From Scatophagus argus (Eukaryota; Chordata; Actinopteri; Scatophagidae): DNA of 64,000 nucleotides. Shown here one piece after another: positions 13,601 to 26,200 of this stretch (positions are counted from its first letter, which is position 1; each line of letters starts with the position of its first letter). The stretch is taken from NCBI RefSeq assembly GCF_020382885.2, contig NC_058496.1, forward strand, positions 8,052,501 to 8,116,500, read 5' to 3'. A model generated the notes under the pieces. It had not been told where the DNA came from, made no database searches, and worked only from the letters and a program-made list of their open reading frames with translations. The position numbers and the translations under genes are program-made.

Positions 13601-16600
13601 ATCAGCACAAAATTTTAACATGCTAAATAAACTAAGATAGTGAACAGGTAACATTTTACCTGCATGCCAGCATTGTGAACATGCTATGTTAGCATGTAAC
13701 TTAAAGCACCACTATGCTAAGTGCTAACAGTGATGTTAGAATGTCTGTGAACAATGTTAGCACGGGGCAGAATGAATGAATGTATCAGTCACATAACCAG
13801 ATAATAAAACAACTGACTTATACTTCGGCCTGAACATTTTTGAACAATCCATTATGGGAAGGTGTGGAAAAATCAGCTATTTGAGTATTTATTACCTCAG
13901 TCCTTGAAGTTTTGACATTAAAAGACTAGGATGTAAAATAGTAAAAATACAATAACAGTGCTTCATCTTCACAGTGTTCTCCTCCTCTATCACACACTGT
14001 GTTTAGAGGTGTGTTACATATGCTTACCTGGCTGTCCAGGCCCAGACACAGCAGCATAAAGAAAAACAGAGGGGCCCACAGCTGAAAGACGGGCATGGTG
14101 GAGAGGACTTCAGGGTACACAACAAACACCAAACCAGGACCTGAACCATGATGTAGTGAAAAGTAAAGTTATGTAAAGTTATGTAAGATGTAATGTACAT
14201 GTGTTGGGTTTGGGTTTTTCCCCTGAATTCTTCCACCGTCTGTCTTTCTCTCTCTCTCTCTCTCTCTCCCTCCTCATGTGTTGTGGGTGTATGTGGGTGT
14301 GTCTTACCATCATTCAATCGGGAGTGGAGCTGGGCGTCTATCTCACTCACCTGCACACCTGATCATCATTGAATGTCAATCAACTCCACGTTGCTCTCCA
14401 GCTTTCTAAGGACCCCCTTAGTTCAGGTTCACCTGCTCTTGCCAGCCTGTTGTCCAGCTCTGCTCTGGTAAAACCATTCCTGTGTGTTTCCTGCTACTCA
14501 CTTCCTCATTCAGTAATCCTTTGTTCTCCAAGACCACATGCACTCACCTGACGCCCCTCCTCATCTGCCTCCCTGAAGACTTAGCTCTAGTAGTTCATGT
14601 CGGTTAGTTCTTGGGCTCCATTTGTGTAATTCACTCTGATCTTGTCTTCAGTAAACTTTGTCTAAACTTTCATTCTTTACTTGAGTGTCTGCCTTTGGGG
14701 TTCTTTTTTGTAAACCATAACAAGTTCTAGACAGATTCAGCCGACAGCTGCAAAGAATGACACTTACAGTATTTACACACAATTATTATATCTCTTAAGT
14801 GCTGGATTTCCCCATGGTTAGTAGCTAAGCTACCTGTTCCAGTGTTTACAGCATTTGCAGTACAAATATGCATTCTTAAGCTGTCAAACTATTCCCTAGG
14901 ACCCAACTGCGGCATCCAAATAAATTGTAGTTTACCCAGTTTAGCTTAGTCTGGAGGTCAACAAAGTCAATTTTTTTCTTCTTAAATTTCAGTTAGTTAG
15001 TGTGTCAGTGGATGTCGTTAAAGTGATGATATTGAATTTGCTGAGGGAAATGAGAAAACTAAACCTACAACATCAAATCACTATTAGACACTCCTTTTAA
15101 TCACCTTAAAGCTGACATTTAACTGCTGATGCCAACGTTTATCATTTTAACTAAACCTTTTCATAATAGTTTGCTTTATGTAATTTGCTGGGTGTTACAT
15201 GCGTGTTCAACTAAGGATGGCTTAAATGCAGAGGACAAGTTCAGTGTGTGTATGTAAAAATATATATACTGCCAATAAAGTGATTCTTAATTCTTAAAAG
15301 GGCACTCTAGCAATTTAGCATTGCTCTGAAATAGGCAAGAAAGGCAGCAACTTAATTTTATTCTCTTGTCTTTCACTGGACCTTCCCTGCCTCCTAAATG
15401 CCTTCTTCTTTCGAACCCTGCACATCCAGTTTGTACTTGTAACTTTTTCTTTAAAAAAAAAAAAGGAACAACACTGTGCTTTCAGAGCATCAGATTACGG
15501 CATTCCCCCACTAAGTAAACACTGGATGTAAAAAGATTACATTTGCAGCAAAATTTAGCAAACTGGATGTTTACGGTAAACTTTTAAAAAGCTTCTCCAG
15601 TGCCACAGAAGTCAACAGTTTACTCATCGCGGTGAGTAAAGTGAACTTCACGGGTAAAGTCACATGTTTTAAGAAATCGTACATTTCCATTATTTATCCT
15701 TGAGTGACCTCACACATCAAACTTTCAATACAGACGTGCACATCTCGAAGTCTGCGTCTTGTTTTTCCATGGAAAGACAAAAAAAAATGATCCCAAGAGA
15801 ATGAAATGTCTCACAGCTGACAACAGGGTTTGAGATCTGTTTGTATGTCCATCTCTATATCTGAAAAACCCTGACATCATGTAATACATCACATCAAGGC
15901 AAACTTGCTGACATCTTGTTTAGAAATACAAGAAAGCCACAAGAGTGTGGTGCAATGCTCTTTCCAGGCTTGATGCTTACCATCTGTAGCTATGTTGTCC
16001 ACTGGAAGGTTATGTATATGAGACATGTAGCCAATAGCTGAGAAGATCACAAAGCCAGCCAGGATACTCGTAAATGAGTTGGTAAATGATACAATGAAAG
16101 CATCCCTGGGAAATTAGAAGAATGAAATAAACAATTTTAGCGCAGTTCAAGAAATTCTGAGAAAACAATGACATACTAGATAACAAGGCAGACATTTGCT
16201 CATCAGTACTGGAAACAGAGGAAAAAAAATGTCTGGCAGATAAAGGTAAACGTAGGCCAGCTGGTGTTCACACTCTACATGCTCAGTGGGCTTCAAGTTT
16301 CAGCATCACTTGACAGGAAGGCCACTTGAAAACAGTCTTACCTCAGAACGTTGTTGTTGAACTTGTTGTAACTAGCCATCGATATCATGGAGCCGAATGC
16401 TATTCCAATGGAGTTAAACACCTGGGCAGCTGCATTAACCCAAACCTATGATGGAGACAAAGAAGAGCATGAAGATTAACTTGAGTGCAGTTTATTTTAA
16501 TTTAGTTTTAGTGATGAGACAACAGACCTATTTCCTCAGAAAGCTTTTCACTCTTGATAACGGGGATCCTCCAAGTACCAAAAGACTTTTTGCCAAACTG

Positions 16601-19600
16601 TAAATGGGCTTGGTTCATTTACACAAGATATTTCTCTATTTGTGTCTTTTGTATGAGCTTGTCTCAAGGGTTTGAAGTGGACAAGACTTAGAAAAAAGGC
16701 GGAGAATGTTTGAATTGTTTTTCTTTAATTCTGATTGTTTCATTGCACATTTAGTAATGAATACTGAATCTTCTTTTTCAATGCACAGGTCACTGATGTT
16801 AACATTTACAGTACTAACCCTAAGTTTGGCTATTCTGGCTATGTTCTTGTGATATTAAGAGACCAAGAAAGACGGAAAGACCAGATAATTCTGGGGGATT
16901 TGAAGCCCTTGCTCTCCATTCTTTTTAACATTAGAGAAACAGTCAGTTTACCCTCCTCTTTTGAAATTTTATTCTGGCTGCTGTTCAGAAGAACTTCTAA
17001 GCCAAATTTTCACTTTCGTAGTTGCCACAATCAAACGTTTTTTCTGCTTGTAGCTGTACGTTTTGTTGTGTTTGAAATTTGAGTCAACATGCCGAATACA
17101 AATTAATACCATTTATCAATTTCTACTGTATGTAATAAGAATTGCTGACATGTAACCAAGGGCTTATTGGTTTGTTTATATTTTTATGTTATTTATTCAT
17201 TAACAGGGTCTCACCTTCACTTCAAACAATTTGCTCCAGACAGGTGTCAAAAAGTAGAGGATACCATTCTTGGCCCCAGGAAGCTGCACATTATTAATGA
17301 GCAGGGCAAACAGGATGAAGTATGGAAATACAGCAGTGAAATACACAACCTGTGCGACAAACAGTGAAAAGCAGAAAGAGACCAACTAGTTTGTTTGTTG
17401 CATAGGTGAAGTTGTAGTAGAAGTACAGACAAGTAGACTTTAGGTTAAGGTTACACAGATTTGGATTACAAATTTATTATTTTTGACATTCCGGGAAATA
17501 AATACTTTGCACACTGACTGTAGACAATATTCGTGTAATCAGTACAACAATTATAAACCTCCTTGTCTTTATCCTTGACATTTCTGAATTAAAATCATTA
17601 CCTGTGACAAAATGTCACTTGGCAGAAAGCTTTCAAACAGAGAACAATGGAATTAAAGAATGGGAGCAACATAGCATTAGGCATAATCACCACTATCCAT
17701 AAACGAAAAAACAATTATTCTGACCTTGCCAGTAGATTTGACACCTTTAAATATGCATAAATACACGATGACCCAGGCAGCTAGGAGGCAGCCAAAGAGT
17801 TCCCAGCGAAGTCCACCGGCTTCTTCAATGCCATTGGTTTTCTCCAGAAGCCTGTAACTGAAAAATGGGTGGAGGAGAAGCATAAAAATACTAATAGCAA
17901 GTGATTCTATTTATGTTTCCTTAAAGCCTGTGAAAACAAAAGGTTACAATATCATAACTCCAGATCTATGAGCACAGACAGAGCCATCTACTGGACTGGG
18001 TAATGCTCTCCTCTATAATGGTCACATATTCACCAACTGAAATTTGTAAAAATGCAGCTGGCTAGTCATGAGCCTCCCAGCAGAGGGACACCAACTGTAT
18101 ATAAGGCTATCCTGCACCCTCTTTAGTATGCAGAGGCAAGGCCCATAGGTACCTACAGCTGTAGTTAGAATGTGGAGCCAGATCAATGACTGCTCAGACA
18201 GGACCAAACATTGACCTGTCACACCAGACATGACCAGCCACGGGTTGGCCAACACAACCCACCTACTTGATAATAATTCAACTCACTTCAGTGAAGAAAT
18301 AGGGGGCCTGAGGCAACCCAGCCAAGAAGTAATAGCCCTAGGTAACCTTGGCCAAAGATACGCAGATGAAAAAGGGGTGTCTGTCACTGGAGTAAGCACG
18401 GACCCTGCAACACCACATGCAGAGTGTGCATGAACAACAGACGGCAGGTCAAGTCAAGAAGATGCCGATTGTGATAGGGGATAGTACTACCCATTGAGTC
18501 CAGTAGAGTATGTGCAATATAGAACTGAGTTTCAAATCTTAAGTATTTCTCTGTAACATTAAATATCCATACTCATACACTAACTTACTTACCATTACTT
18601 ATCAAGAGTGTAGAATTATGTTAAGGTGCCTCATAACATTCTGAAATAATGTGCTCATATCAGACTCACTTGACAAAAAAGGTTTACAGCGCGATTAAGA
18701 AACAGATAGCTAGAGTAGTGCCATAAGCACTTTAAGAATATAGAAACAGTACATTTCTGCAGTTGAAATAGTTGAACTAATCTCACTCAAAGAATTGTTG
18801 GCTGGCGGACTGCAGTTTGGTGTTGTTTTTGCCGGTGAAACCACTGGAACAGTTTCCGACAGCATTCCAGGTGTTGTTGCAGGAAATCCAGGGGAGAGTT
18901 GCTCCGAATGAGTTGAACAAATAGTAAAGTGCCCAGCTCATGAGCACATTGTAGTACGTGGAGAACACAAAGGAGATAACGACTGTGGCCAAACCAACAC
19001 CTGCGGAGTGACACGTATAGGGGAAGAAGATGGAAAGTCAGGGGCGACATCATAGGTATTATGCCATCTGTGGGGAAGAAGTTGTGCACTTTACAAAATT
19101 GATAAAAAGTCACTCTCATAGTCCTTATTTTGCAGGGCAGGATCAATTGTTTGGCCCAAGATTGTAGTTAATGAGTATAGCCTACATCTCACATAAAGAT
19201 AGAGAAACAGAGAAAAGGAAGCTTGATCTAAACTCTGGCTAAGATGGACTGAAGCAAAACTTGGCCACAGATAAAAGGCATTCTTCGAGCAATGGATTAG
19301 AAATTCCAAAGTGCTATTTGGCCTGTGAATACAACAGGCTCTTGAGCAACTGAGCTGACATTAAAGTCTTCCCGTAGATATACATTATTCATTCCTTTCA
19401 CACCTGTAGTTCTTAGCTGTGTTATCGTATGTCCGGTTGGGGTATGTCTTTCCAGTTTAGCACCTGTCTACTCCTGAGTTATGACTCAGCAAAAGAGCTT
19501 GGCCTCTACAGCAACTAGAGATTCATTATTTTGCTCAAGGACACCTCAGTGGACAGGGAGGATTAAAACTTAACGTATCAACAAGTATCCTCAATTACCT

Positions 19601-22600
19601 ATTTTTCACCGTTTATTTCTTCTGTTTAACCTGCAAACTATCTGACAAAAACACCAATGGGAAATCCACTGACCTCGGTGTATGGTAAATATGTGGCTGA
19701 AGCTAGCAGACGGTTAACTTAACTGCAGAAAGACTGGACACAGCTGGATGTAACTAGCCTTGCTCTGTCCAAAGGTAACAAAATCCACCTACTAGAACAT
19801 TAAAAACTCACTAATCAACATGTTGTAACTTGTTTGTTTAATCCATGGACCACAACAAACATCATAAAGACAACCCTGCATAACAACAGGGTTATGTGGA
19901 GGACTATTTTGATTCTGTTTGGAGAATAAATTCCAGAACGCTCAGGTTTTTGTTTCTGAAATTGGTCCGGGCTTTGAATTGATTGATTAGACCCAATTCA
20001 CTAACCAACTAGCCAAGCTGTTAGCCATTCCCTCCAGTTTTTTTCTACTAAGCAATGCTAAATGTCTGCTAGCTCCAGCTACATATTTAGCTATTGCCAT
20101 TTCTAATCTTACGTATTGTGTCATGGACTTAAAGGGATATAGCTCTCTGTTTTTCGGCAGTATATAAAAACTTTCCAGGAAACATTTTGTACTCCACTGG
20201 AATGCCATGCTCTGTTGGATCCAGTGTGAGTATCTGGTAAAATGGAAGCACAGGCAGCTGAAAAACAGGTCTGTGTCATCATAATGACAGAAGCAAAGGA
20301 AACCCTCCCTGAGCTCCAGGATCAGCTGGAACCGCTGTGTATGATCCACACTAAGCGCTCCTTCCATTGTGATGGTCCATTTGTCTCTCTCACTCCACAA
20401 ATCTACCTTACATGGTTGACTTGCTCCACTGGTACATCGCATATACTCCAAGTGGAGATGTGATGCTGCATTTCAAACTACCAAAACATTACATTCTGCT
20501 GGACTCAAAACAAGGAAGAACAGAGATGGGAAGAATCCGTCCTCTACCTATCTCTTCTTTATTAGTTTATCAACCTGTCATACCTCACCTGTTGTCTCAT
20601 TTGTCTCAATCAACAGTCCTGATTTTAATCAAATCAAATGATACAGTTCTAAGCTGCGATTCAGAATAATGCAGTAAATTAAACATAAGCAAATCTGTTC
20701 AGTTGTGAGAGACATTTGTGGGCATCTAAATTACGCATGGCAGGTACATCACAGCAAACTGCAGTGAGTTGCACAGGGAAATAATTCAAAGGAACATACA
20801 GAAAAAAAACTACCTGATTTCGGACCTTGTTTAGCACAGAGCATTAACCAGGAAGAAATGAGCGATAAATCAAGTGAAGGACCCATACGTTTTGACCGGG
20901 TAGATAATCTCTGTCTTTAAGGAGATAAGAAAACTATAGAGAAAAATCGTCAGTTAGAACATCACAGGCATATTCATTTCACACCCATAAGTACTGATTG
21001 TTGATGGCTGGGCTCTTGTTTGATTTGGGCAGTGATCGGTTCAATGAGCTGAGTGCGATTTTTTTTTCATTAGCAGCGTTGGATCTTGCCAACCGTTCAT
21101 AGTTCTGATGAGAGTGCGAGAGCACATCTCCAAAATCAGTGATTTTCAGGTGACGGTTCAGTTGATTTCCTGATTGGAATCGCACGCTCTTAATGCTTCT
21201 TTAATTTCAGAGAATGTAAGATTAAAATTTAGAGACAAAGAAGTCAAAAAAGACGATTGATTGAAATGTTCACGTAACAAGTTCTCATCCATCAACATGT
21301 GAAAACAATCCGTTTATCAGACAGAAAAGGGCAGAGTTTATTTCAAACAGAAAGCACTCTCACATGCAGCAAAACATTTTATTATAGAAAATGTTAAAAC
21401 TTTTAGTCAGATCTGCACCAAATGTACTGAAACAGACAAACACAGGATACGTGTTCTATGAAAAATTATTAAAATGTTTACGAATGCCCTGTTTTGGAAT
21501 ATTAAGACCCCAATGGCAGACAAAAAAAAAGACACAATCACCTACAGTTAACAAATGTGCACACATCACTGGTGCATTCAGGTGAGACACAAAGAAGAAC
21601 CTTAAACCTGTGTGTCCACATCAGTGTCTGACCTCACTGTTGCTCTACTGCATGAAAGAGATATATATACATAAATCATGTATTTTGCTGGCGATGCTGT
21701 TCCTCATCCGATTCCGATTTCATGTTCACATTTTCTTTGAATGTGTGTGTTCGCCTATCAAATAACTTTCTTACAATATAATGTGATGACTTTCCTTCTC
21801 TTTTGTTCTGTAGTGTGAAAAAAAGATCTTCAAAGTTCATAATCTCACTAATGAGCCACCCAAGTGTAAATGCTTTTTGATTTATGGGGAAAATTGAAAA
21901 AAATGTTTCAACTGGTCTCCCTAAAGATACAATAAATTACTAATAATTTCTCAATAATTAGAGTAACCACTCTCATTCCCTGACATGTTTTCCATTCACT
22001 GCTCTTTCATGAAAGATGAGCTTATATAAGTAATAACAGAAAGGTCTAGTTTCTCCTCTTCTTAGCAAAACACTGATCATCTATGCCACATGCACATACA
22101 GCTCCTGGCCATGTGCACATTATAAAAACAAAAAGCAACAACAAAAAGAAGAAGAACAAGAAAAACATCTCTTTGCAAGGCTTGTCCCCCAAACTGTGAC
22201 AATGAAGGAAAACTCATCATAGGTTTATTGTCAGCCGAGGACGCTATAGTCTGGAGAGTCACTCACCTTTTAACAAAGGACATATTTTGGTGAAAGCATG
22301 CACGGGCCCTAAACGAGTATACTGGCCAATGGCAAATTCCATGAAGAGCAGAGGAAAGCCACACAGCATAACCATGATGAGATAAGGGATCATGAAGGCA
22401 CCTGAACCAGAAAAACAAAGAGGAACAGCACTGTTAGCACTTCCTTGAGTTTGACAAGTGTGTGCAACAGTGCTTCTGGAGACACACAGGATGTGATCAC
22501 TGCTGTTTCATTGGTTAGATAAAGAATCAATTATTAATGTGTAAAGAAGGGGTTCTGAGCTCACGTGGTAAAAGTCTTACTGAGCCTGCCTTGTGTATAA

Positions 22601-23888
22601 ATATGTATATTTATGTATAAATATATGTATGTATAAATGTGTGTGTTCTTCAGTGGGTCTCAAAAACTGCTTTTAGTTCCTGTTAGTTCATGTCTGTTCT
22701 CAGGAAGAAGACTTTGTTAATAGCGTCTGGACTGACAGTTTATTAGTGTGCACCCGCACATTAACGTAAACTATTAAGCTTACGTCTGTTCAGTGAAATT
22801 AAAAGCAATCCAGTGCTGAACAGCTACAAAGCTAGTTATTTTGGGATCTGAGCAGATAGTAGCAGTACAGTGTGCTGGATTTGCCATTCTTTGTTACCAC
22901 AGAGATGATGTTATGATGTAGCTGATTTACATATATATAATAATAATAATTATTAATAAACATACAGCTGTTGCTACTTTTCGGATGCAAACTGCTGGTA
23001 TAGAAAACTTATTTTAATATTTTGACTTTTTCAAACAAGGCATGACAATCTAACAAAAACATTTGCAGGCATTCACATCAGAAATGTCATTTTGTGAACT
23101 GTCTGCTGTTATTTTTAGCTGATGAGAGCACTGACAACACATGTTAGATCTATGACAGACTTGGTAACCTGAGCACGTGCACTTCGGCTCATCTTTCTAC
23201 ATTTTTGTGCTTTGTGTCGCCAAAAAAGGAGTGGTTAAATAACAACATCCATAATTTTTCAATATGAATGCGATTTGCAGTGGCATGGAGGTAAACATTT
23301 AATTGGCCCACGTGAGGCTATTTAATTTCCAAATAAAATGCTGATTAATGTTTCTTTGCAGTCCATGCAGCTTCTATTGTAAGGTTATGAGCGGAACTAC
23401 AGTGCCGGGAAAAGGAATGTGTGTTAGCTCATATAGGCTATTGCCCTATGCAAGCTGCGTTTAGGGGCCATTATGTAAATTCTGGTGTTTATACAACAGC
23501 ATCATCATCGAGTAGCCTTTGCAAAGTAGAAAGCCAAGTCAGTAGAACACATTTGTTTAAATTAAAAGTCACCGCGGAGACATTTCTCCCTACAGTTCAG
23601 CCCTGCTGCGAGTTATGTTGCAGTATTACAACAGTTCAGCCAACACTGTCGACCTCAGACCTTCTCACCTCCACCGCTGCTGTAGCACAGGTAGGGAAAC
23701 CTCCAGACGTTGCCCAGCCCCACCGCGTAGCCCACCGTTGCAAGGATGAACTCCATGCGCCCGCTCCATGTGGGTCTCTGCGCCTCTGCGTCCTCGATCT
23801 TCTCGGAGACCACTTTGGGATCTAAAGGCTTCAGAGCATTATCTCTCTCATCAGATGGCATCTTTAAATTCTCGGCGCCGGGATCCAT
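10637..23888 (-). CDS. SLC6-family Na+/Cl--dependent amino-acid-type transporter
   Basis: Complete 600-aa symporter from 13 coding exons: 23888-23669, 22401-22267, 19000-18787, 17857-17725, 17349-17215, 16445-16342, 16105-15981, 14140-14028, 12848-12708, 12552-12453, 12028-11928, 11807-11640, 10750-10637. All junctions are GT-AG and the frame is unbroken. TM1 carries the family signature [10 protein letters not shown] (57-66). Position 57 is Gly, where monoamine carriers have Asp, so an amino-acid or related substrate is likely. Residues matching the GAT1 chloride site are present: Y101, Q287, S291, N323, S327. D391-S392 fit the second sodium site. Extracellular loop 2 has C159/C169 and sequons at N160, N168 and N177. 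Overall it looks closest to the GlyT/PROT/ATB0+/GABA side of the family, but no human orthologue is obvious to me, so no symbol is given. It should sit in the plasma membrane with 12 TM helices. Confidence 0.95.
10936..11485. repeat. Interspersed repeat, teleost type (copy 1)
   Basis: In the last intron of the SLC6 gene. The block has the look of a very common fish repeat: phrases such as GCCACCAGCAGGTCCAAGTTTTCACTTG, of which CACCAGCAGGTCCAAG is central, followed by TCAACATCTATG and a GATTG...ATGACATTTGG unit. The unit is partly repeated within the block, and the 3' part is rich in TTAGCA/GCTAA words. A second, shorter fragment of the 3' part lies at 13,560-13,765. The class (DNA transposon or other) cannot be decided by eye. 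Confidence 0.6.
13482..13504. repeat. AT dinucleotide tract
   Basis: Short imperfect (AT)n tract in intron 8 of the SLC6 gene (between exons 8 and 9). Confidence 0.8.
13560..13765. repeat. Interspersed repeat fragment (copy 2)
   Basis: TTAGCATG/GCTAAC-rich fragment that includes AAAGCACCACTATGCTAAG. It matches the 3' part of the repeat family at 10,936-11,485 in word content. It lies in the intron between SLC6 exons 8 and 9. Confidence 0.5.
14200..14722 (+). mobile_element. Possible degenerate solo LTR (Gypsy-like)
   Basis: A 520-bp block in SLC6 intron 7 starts TGTGTTGGG and ends CCATAACA, so it has TG...CA termini. It contains a CT microsatellite (14,244-14,268) and ends with a segment (GTGTCTGCCTTTGGGG) resembling the 3' end of fish Gypsy-type LTRs. 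Base composition differs from the flanking intron, being richer in C and T. No target-site duplication or internal coding region is visible, so it is a degraded solo LTR at best. Confidence 0.4.
18020..18500. other. Unexplained moderately GC-rich block in SLC6 intron 3
   Basis: This block between SLC6 exons 3 and 4 is richer in G and C than the adjacent intron. It contains short open frames on both strands (68-77 aa) with no recognisable domain. It may be a fragment of a mobile element, but no terminal repeats, reverse transcriptase or transposase motif can be seen. Confidence 0.3.
19001..22266 (-). other. SLC6 intron 2 with repeat-B copy
   Basis: A 3.3-kb intron between exons 2 and 3. Apart from the interspersed repeat near 19,705-19,960 it holds no open frame that fits a gene. 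The minus-strand ORF at 19,987-20,451 is long (154 aa), but has no family similarity that I recognise and is probably chance within repeat-derived sequence. Confidence 0.6.
19705..19960 (+). repeat. Repeat family B, copy 1
   Basis: Carries the words GCTAGC...CTGTCCAAAGGTAACAAAATC, CTCACTAATCAACATG and CTTGTTTGTTTAATCC. The same ordered words recur at 50,455-50,620 and, as an inverted pair, at 61,303-61,583. This pattern is a familiar dispersed repeat in spiny-rayed fish genomes; I recall the pattern but not its catalogue name. Confidence 0.6.
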
Positions 23889-24420
23889 CGGAGTTTATTG
23901 GCGATGAGAGTAAAGTGACGATTTTTGCCAATCACAATCGGACGACACTGTATCACATCTAAAAGGTAACAAATCAGAGTAAAGAAAAATGGACTCGGTT
24001 CTAAAGAAGTCCGACGAGTGAATTTATCCTCAGATTTGAATCCTCACTGATGATATAATGAGACCAGCAGTAAGCCTCCTGAGCGTCCGTTACTTAACAG
24101 TGATTCGTGATTTTTTGACTAAAGCATGCAGCCTTCTGTGCGCCCATAACAGGACAGCCTACACCACAATGACCGGCAACATGCACATGCAAAGCACACC
24201 ACGTCCGTTCATCCAGCTGCGTCTTGCTTAATGTGGCCTAACGCGGCAGACGACCTTTTCCACTCTCACAGCTCCGACTGCTGTCAAGCCAGCGACTTTC
24301 AGACAGGCCGTCGGCTCCTTACAAAATAAAGATCCACCCGGACTCGTTATTCGCTGAGAGAGACGAGGGAGGTGTGTCAACGTCCGCAACGTCCAGTGTT
24401 GGCGCTGAAAGAGTCAGATA
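23889..24420 (-). promoter_or_regulatory. Probable 5' UTR and promoter of the SLC6 gene
   Basis: Upstream of the SLC6 start codon on the minus strand. The stretch is visibly richer in CpG than the surrounding sequence and contains no repeat. No TATA box or transcription start can be assigned by eye, and an upstream non-coding exon cannot be excluded. Confidence 0.4.
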
Positions 24421-24484
24421 TGAGCTCATTTTCTCCATGACTTTGCACTTTGTCACAGCGTTGAGATAGTGAGCTCTGTCACGT

Positions 24485-24533
24485 GAATTTCCCCGCTGTG
24501 GGATCAGTAAAGTTCATCTTATTTTATTTTATC
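24485..24533 (+). repeat. LINE 3'-tail motif, copy 1
   Basis: AATTTCCCC...GGGATCAGTAAAGTTCATC followed by a TTTTA tract. It shares its core (TTTCCC, GGGATCAATAAAGT) with four other sites in this window and is typical of the 3' end of a fish non-LTR retrotransposon. Confidence 0.55.
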
Positions 24534-24764
24534 AGTCAAAGGAAAAAAAATGGTAAATTAAACACAGCCGCAGTGTGGATCTTATTAAGTTATGATTTAC
24601 AGCACTGTTTTATCCGTGGTGGAAATGGCTAAGTAGCCGGTACTTAAGCAACATTTTGTGGAACTTGTAGGCTGCTTCACTAGAGTATTTTCACTTGCTG
24701 TTACTCTATAGGCTATTTACTCTACTTACTACGAATCAGAACCAAATAATTGTACTTTTTACTA

Positions 24765-24832
24765 GAGCCTTAGAGGTTGGAGAAGCGGTTTGTGATTGGA
24801 GGGTCGCCGGTTCGATTCCCCCACCGGGAGGG
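24765..24832 (+). mobile_element. tRNA-derived SINE head
   Basis: A polymerase III promoter pair is visible. An A-box-like TTAGAGGTTGGAGAAG is followed about 30 nt later by a perfect B box, GGTTCGATTCC. The segment does not fold into a complete tRNA with an acceptor stem and CCA. It is therefore best read as the head of a tRNA-derived SINE, not a tRNA gene. The element probably continues to the right, but its end is not clear. Confidence 0.7.
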
Positions 24833-25856
24833 ATTTGAAGTGATATATGATCAGCAGTTTGCACAGGGTGTTTTATTTTGAAAATTGACTGGATTCCTGT
24901 GTCTGGATTCCTGACTGGGTTAATCTTCTTTGTGCAGCTTGACATGGTGTCCCAAAAGTAGAACAGGCACGTATCTTCAGCATAGAGGAGCCCTTTTGGG
25001 ATGCTTCTGAAATGTGCAGCAACTCACCTGCTGGAATTACAAGCCCTGTCGAAAATGAAAAGACAGTCACATGTGGTTTGATCAAACATTAACTCCCTTA
25101 AAGTGCAGAGGACTTGTACTTGAGATTGCAAGTGAGAATGGCATTTTGATTTTGATGAAAACTGGACCGAGCAAAAGATTATTTTCCCTAGAGGACTCAA
25201 TTTACCCTGTCCCCACACTTATTGTGCTTCTGTGTAGCCGTGGCCGGAAGCATAGTATTTTCACGTTGTCTGTAACATTCCGGAGAACAAAATATCGCGG
25301 GAGTGTTGATGGGACATGAATTTCTTCAAATGTAGCACAGATATCCACCTGGACCCAAAGACAAGCTGATTAGATTTTGGTCAAAGGTCACAACACAAAA
25401 CAGATTTGTGAAGTAGAACTTTGTTTGGTTTTTGTTTGTTTGTTTTTTGTTTTGGCCTTTCCTTTCCCAGTGATCATTTCATTAGCTGGTGACTCATCAG
25501 AAGGGCCCAAATCTCAGGCTGGCGAACTCTGGACTAAAACTACCCACCTGCATATAATAACACAGCATTGGGATGAGTAGAGATTGGTGACAAGAATAAA
25601 ATACAGATTTTTTTTGCCATGCCACTTCTCTTAAAGCATTTAATAGTTCAGTAACCGTGACTGTGTGAATGTTGAAATAAAGTTCATCCGCTCGATACTT
25701 CAAATACAGTGGGGAATTCTGAAGCCATAAAGTAGGTCAGCATCCAACAAACGTTTCACTACATGGTGCAAATACACGATCCTCCATGGACTGGATGCAA
25801 AAGCTTTGAGCAACAGCTGGCTCAGTGGCAGTGAACGAGCTCCTTGGGCCCAGCCT

Positions 25857-25909
25857 AGATGGATGGGTGGATGGATGGATGGATGGATGGATGGATGGAT
25901 GGATGGATG

Positions 25910-25969
<60 letters not shown>

Positions 25970-26200
25970 CTTTATTAATCCCGAGGGAAATTCAAGCATC
26001 CAGTAGCACATTACAGCAGTGTAGGTTAGTCAAAAGTAAGCAAACAAACTACCTAAACAAGGCCTAACTGTAAGTGTTAGTATAAACATATACTAAATAA
26101 AGTAACATATGCTACATAAAGTACCATAGAGTGCAGAGAAAGCAGGTCGATACAAATACAAGCACTGCTGATTATTATGACTGATAAGATAATAAATAAA
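25857..26200 (-). repeat. LINE 3' tail with GGAT/GATA microsatellite, copy 2
   Basis: A compound (GGAT)n(GATA)n microsatellite at 25,857-25,969 runs directly into TACTTTATTAATCCCGAGG. Read on the minus strand this is the 3' tail of a non-LTR retrotransposon (TTTCCCTCGGGATTAATAAAGTA) ending in (TATC)n. The sequence up to about 26,200 is probably the element body, which lacks a coding region. Confidence 0.65.

Noticed and set aside
14024..14356. 110-aa minus-strand ORF
   Set aside because: Reads partly through SLC6 exon 8 in the wrong frame and through the CT microsatellite of the LTR-like block.
19987..20451. 154-aa minus-strand ORF in SLC6 intron 2
   Set aside because: No domain, no splice-compatible neighbours, and it overlaps sequence next to a repeat-B copy. 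The residues look like translated non-coding DNA.
24765..24832. A functional tRNA gene
   Set aside because: A- and B-box-like sequences are present, but the acceptor stem and anticodon arm do not pair, so a tRNA-derived SINE is more likely.
25700..26011. 103-aa ORF with long YLSI/HPSI repeats
   Set aside because: It is the translation of the GGAT/GATA microsatellite, not a protein.
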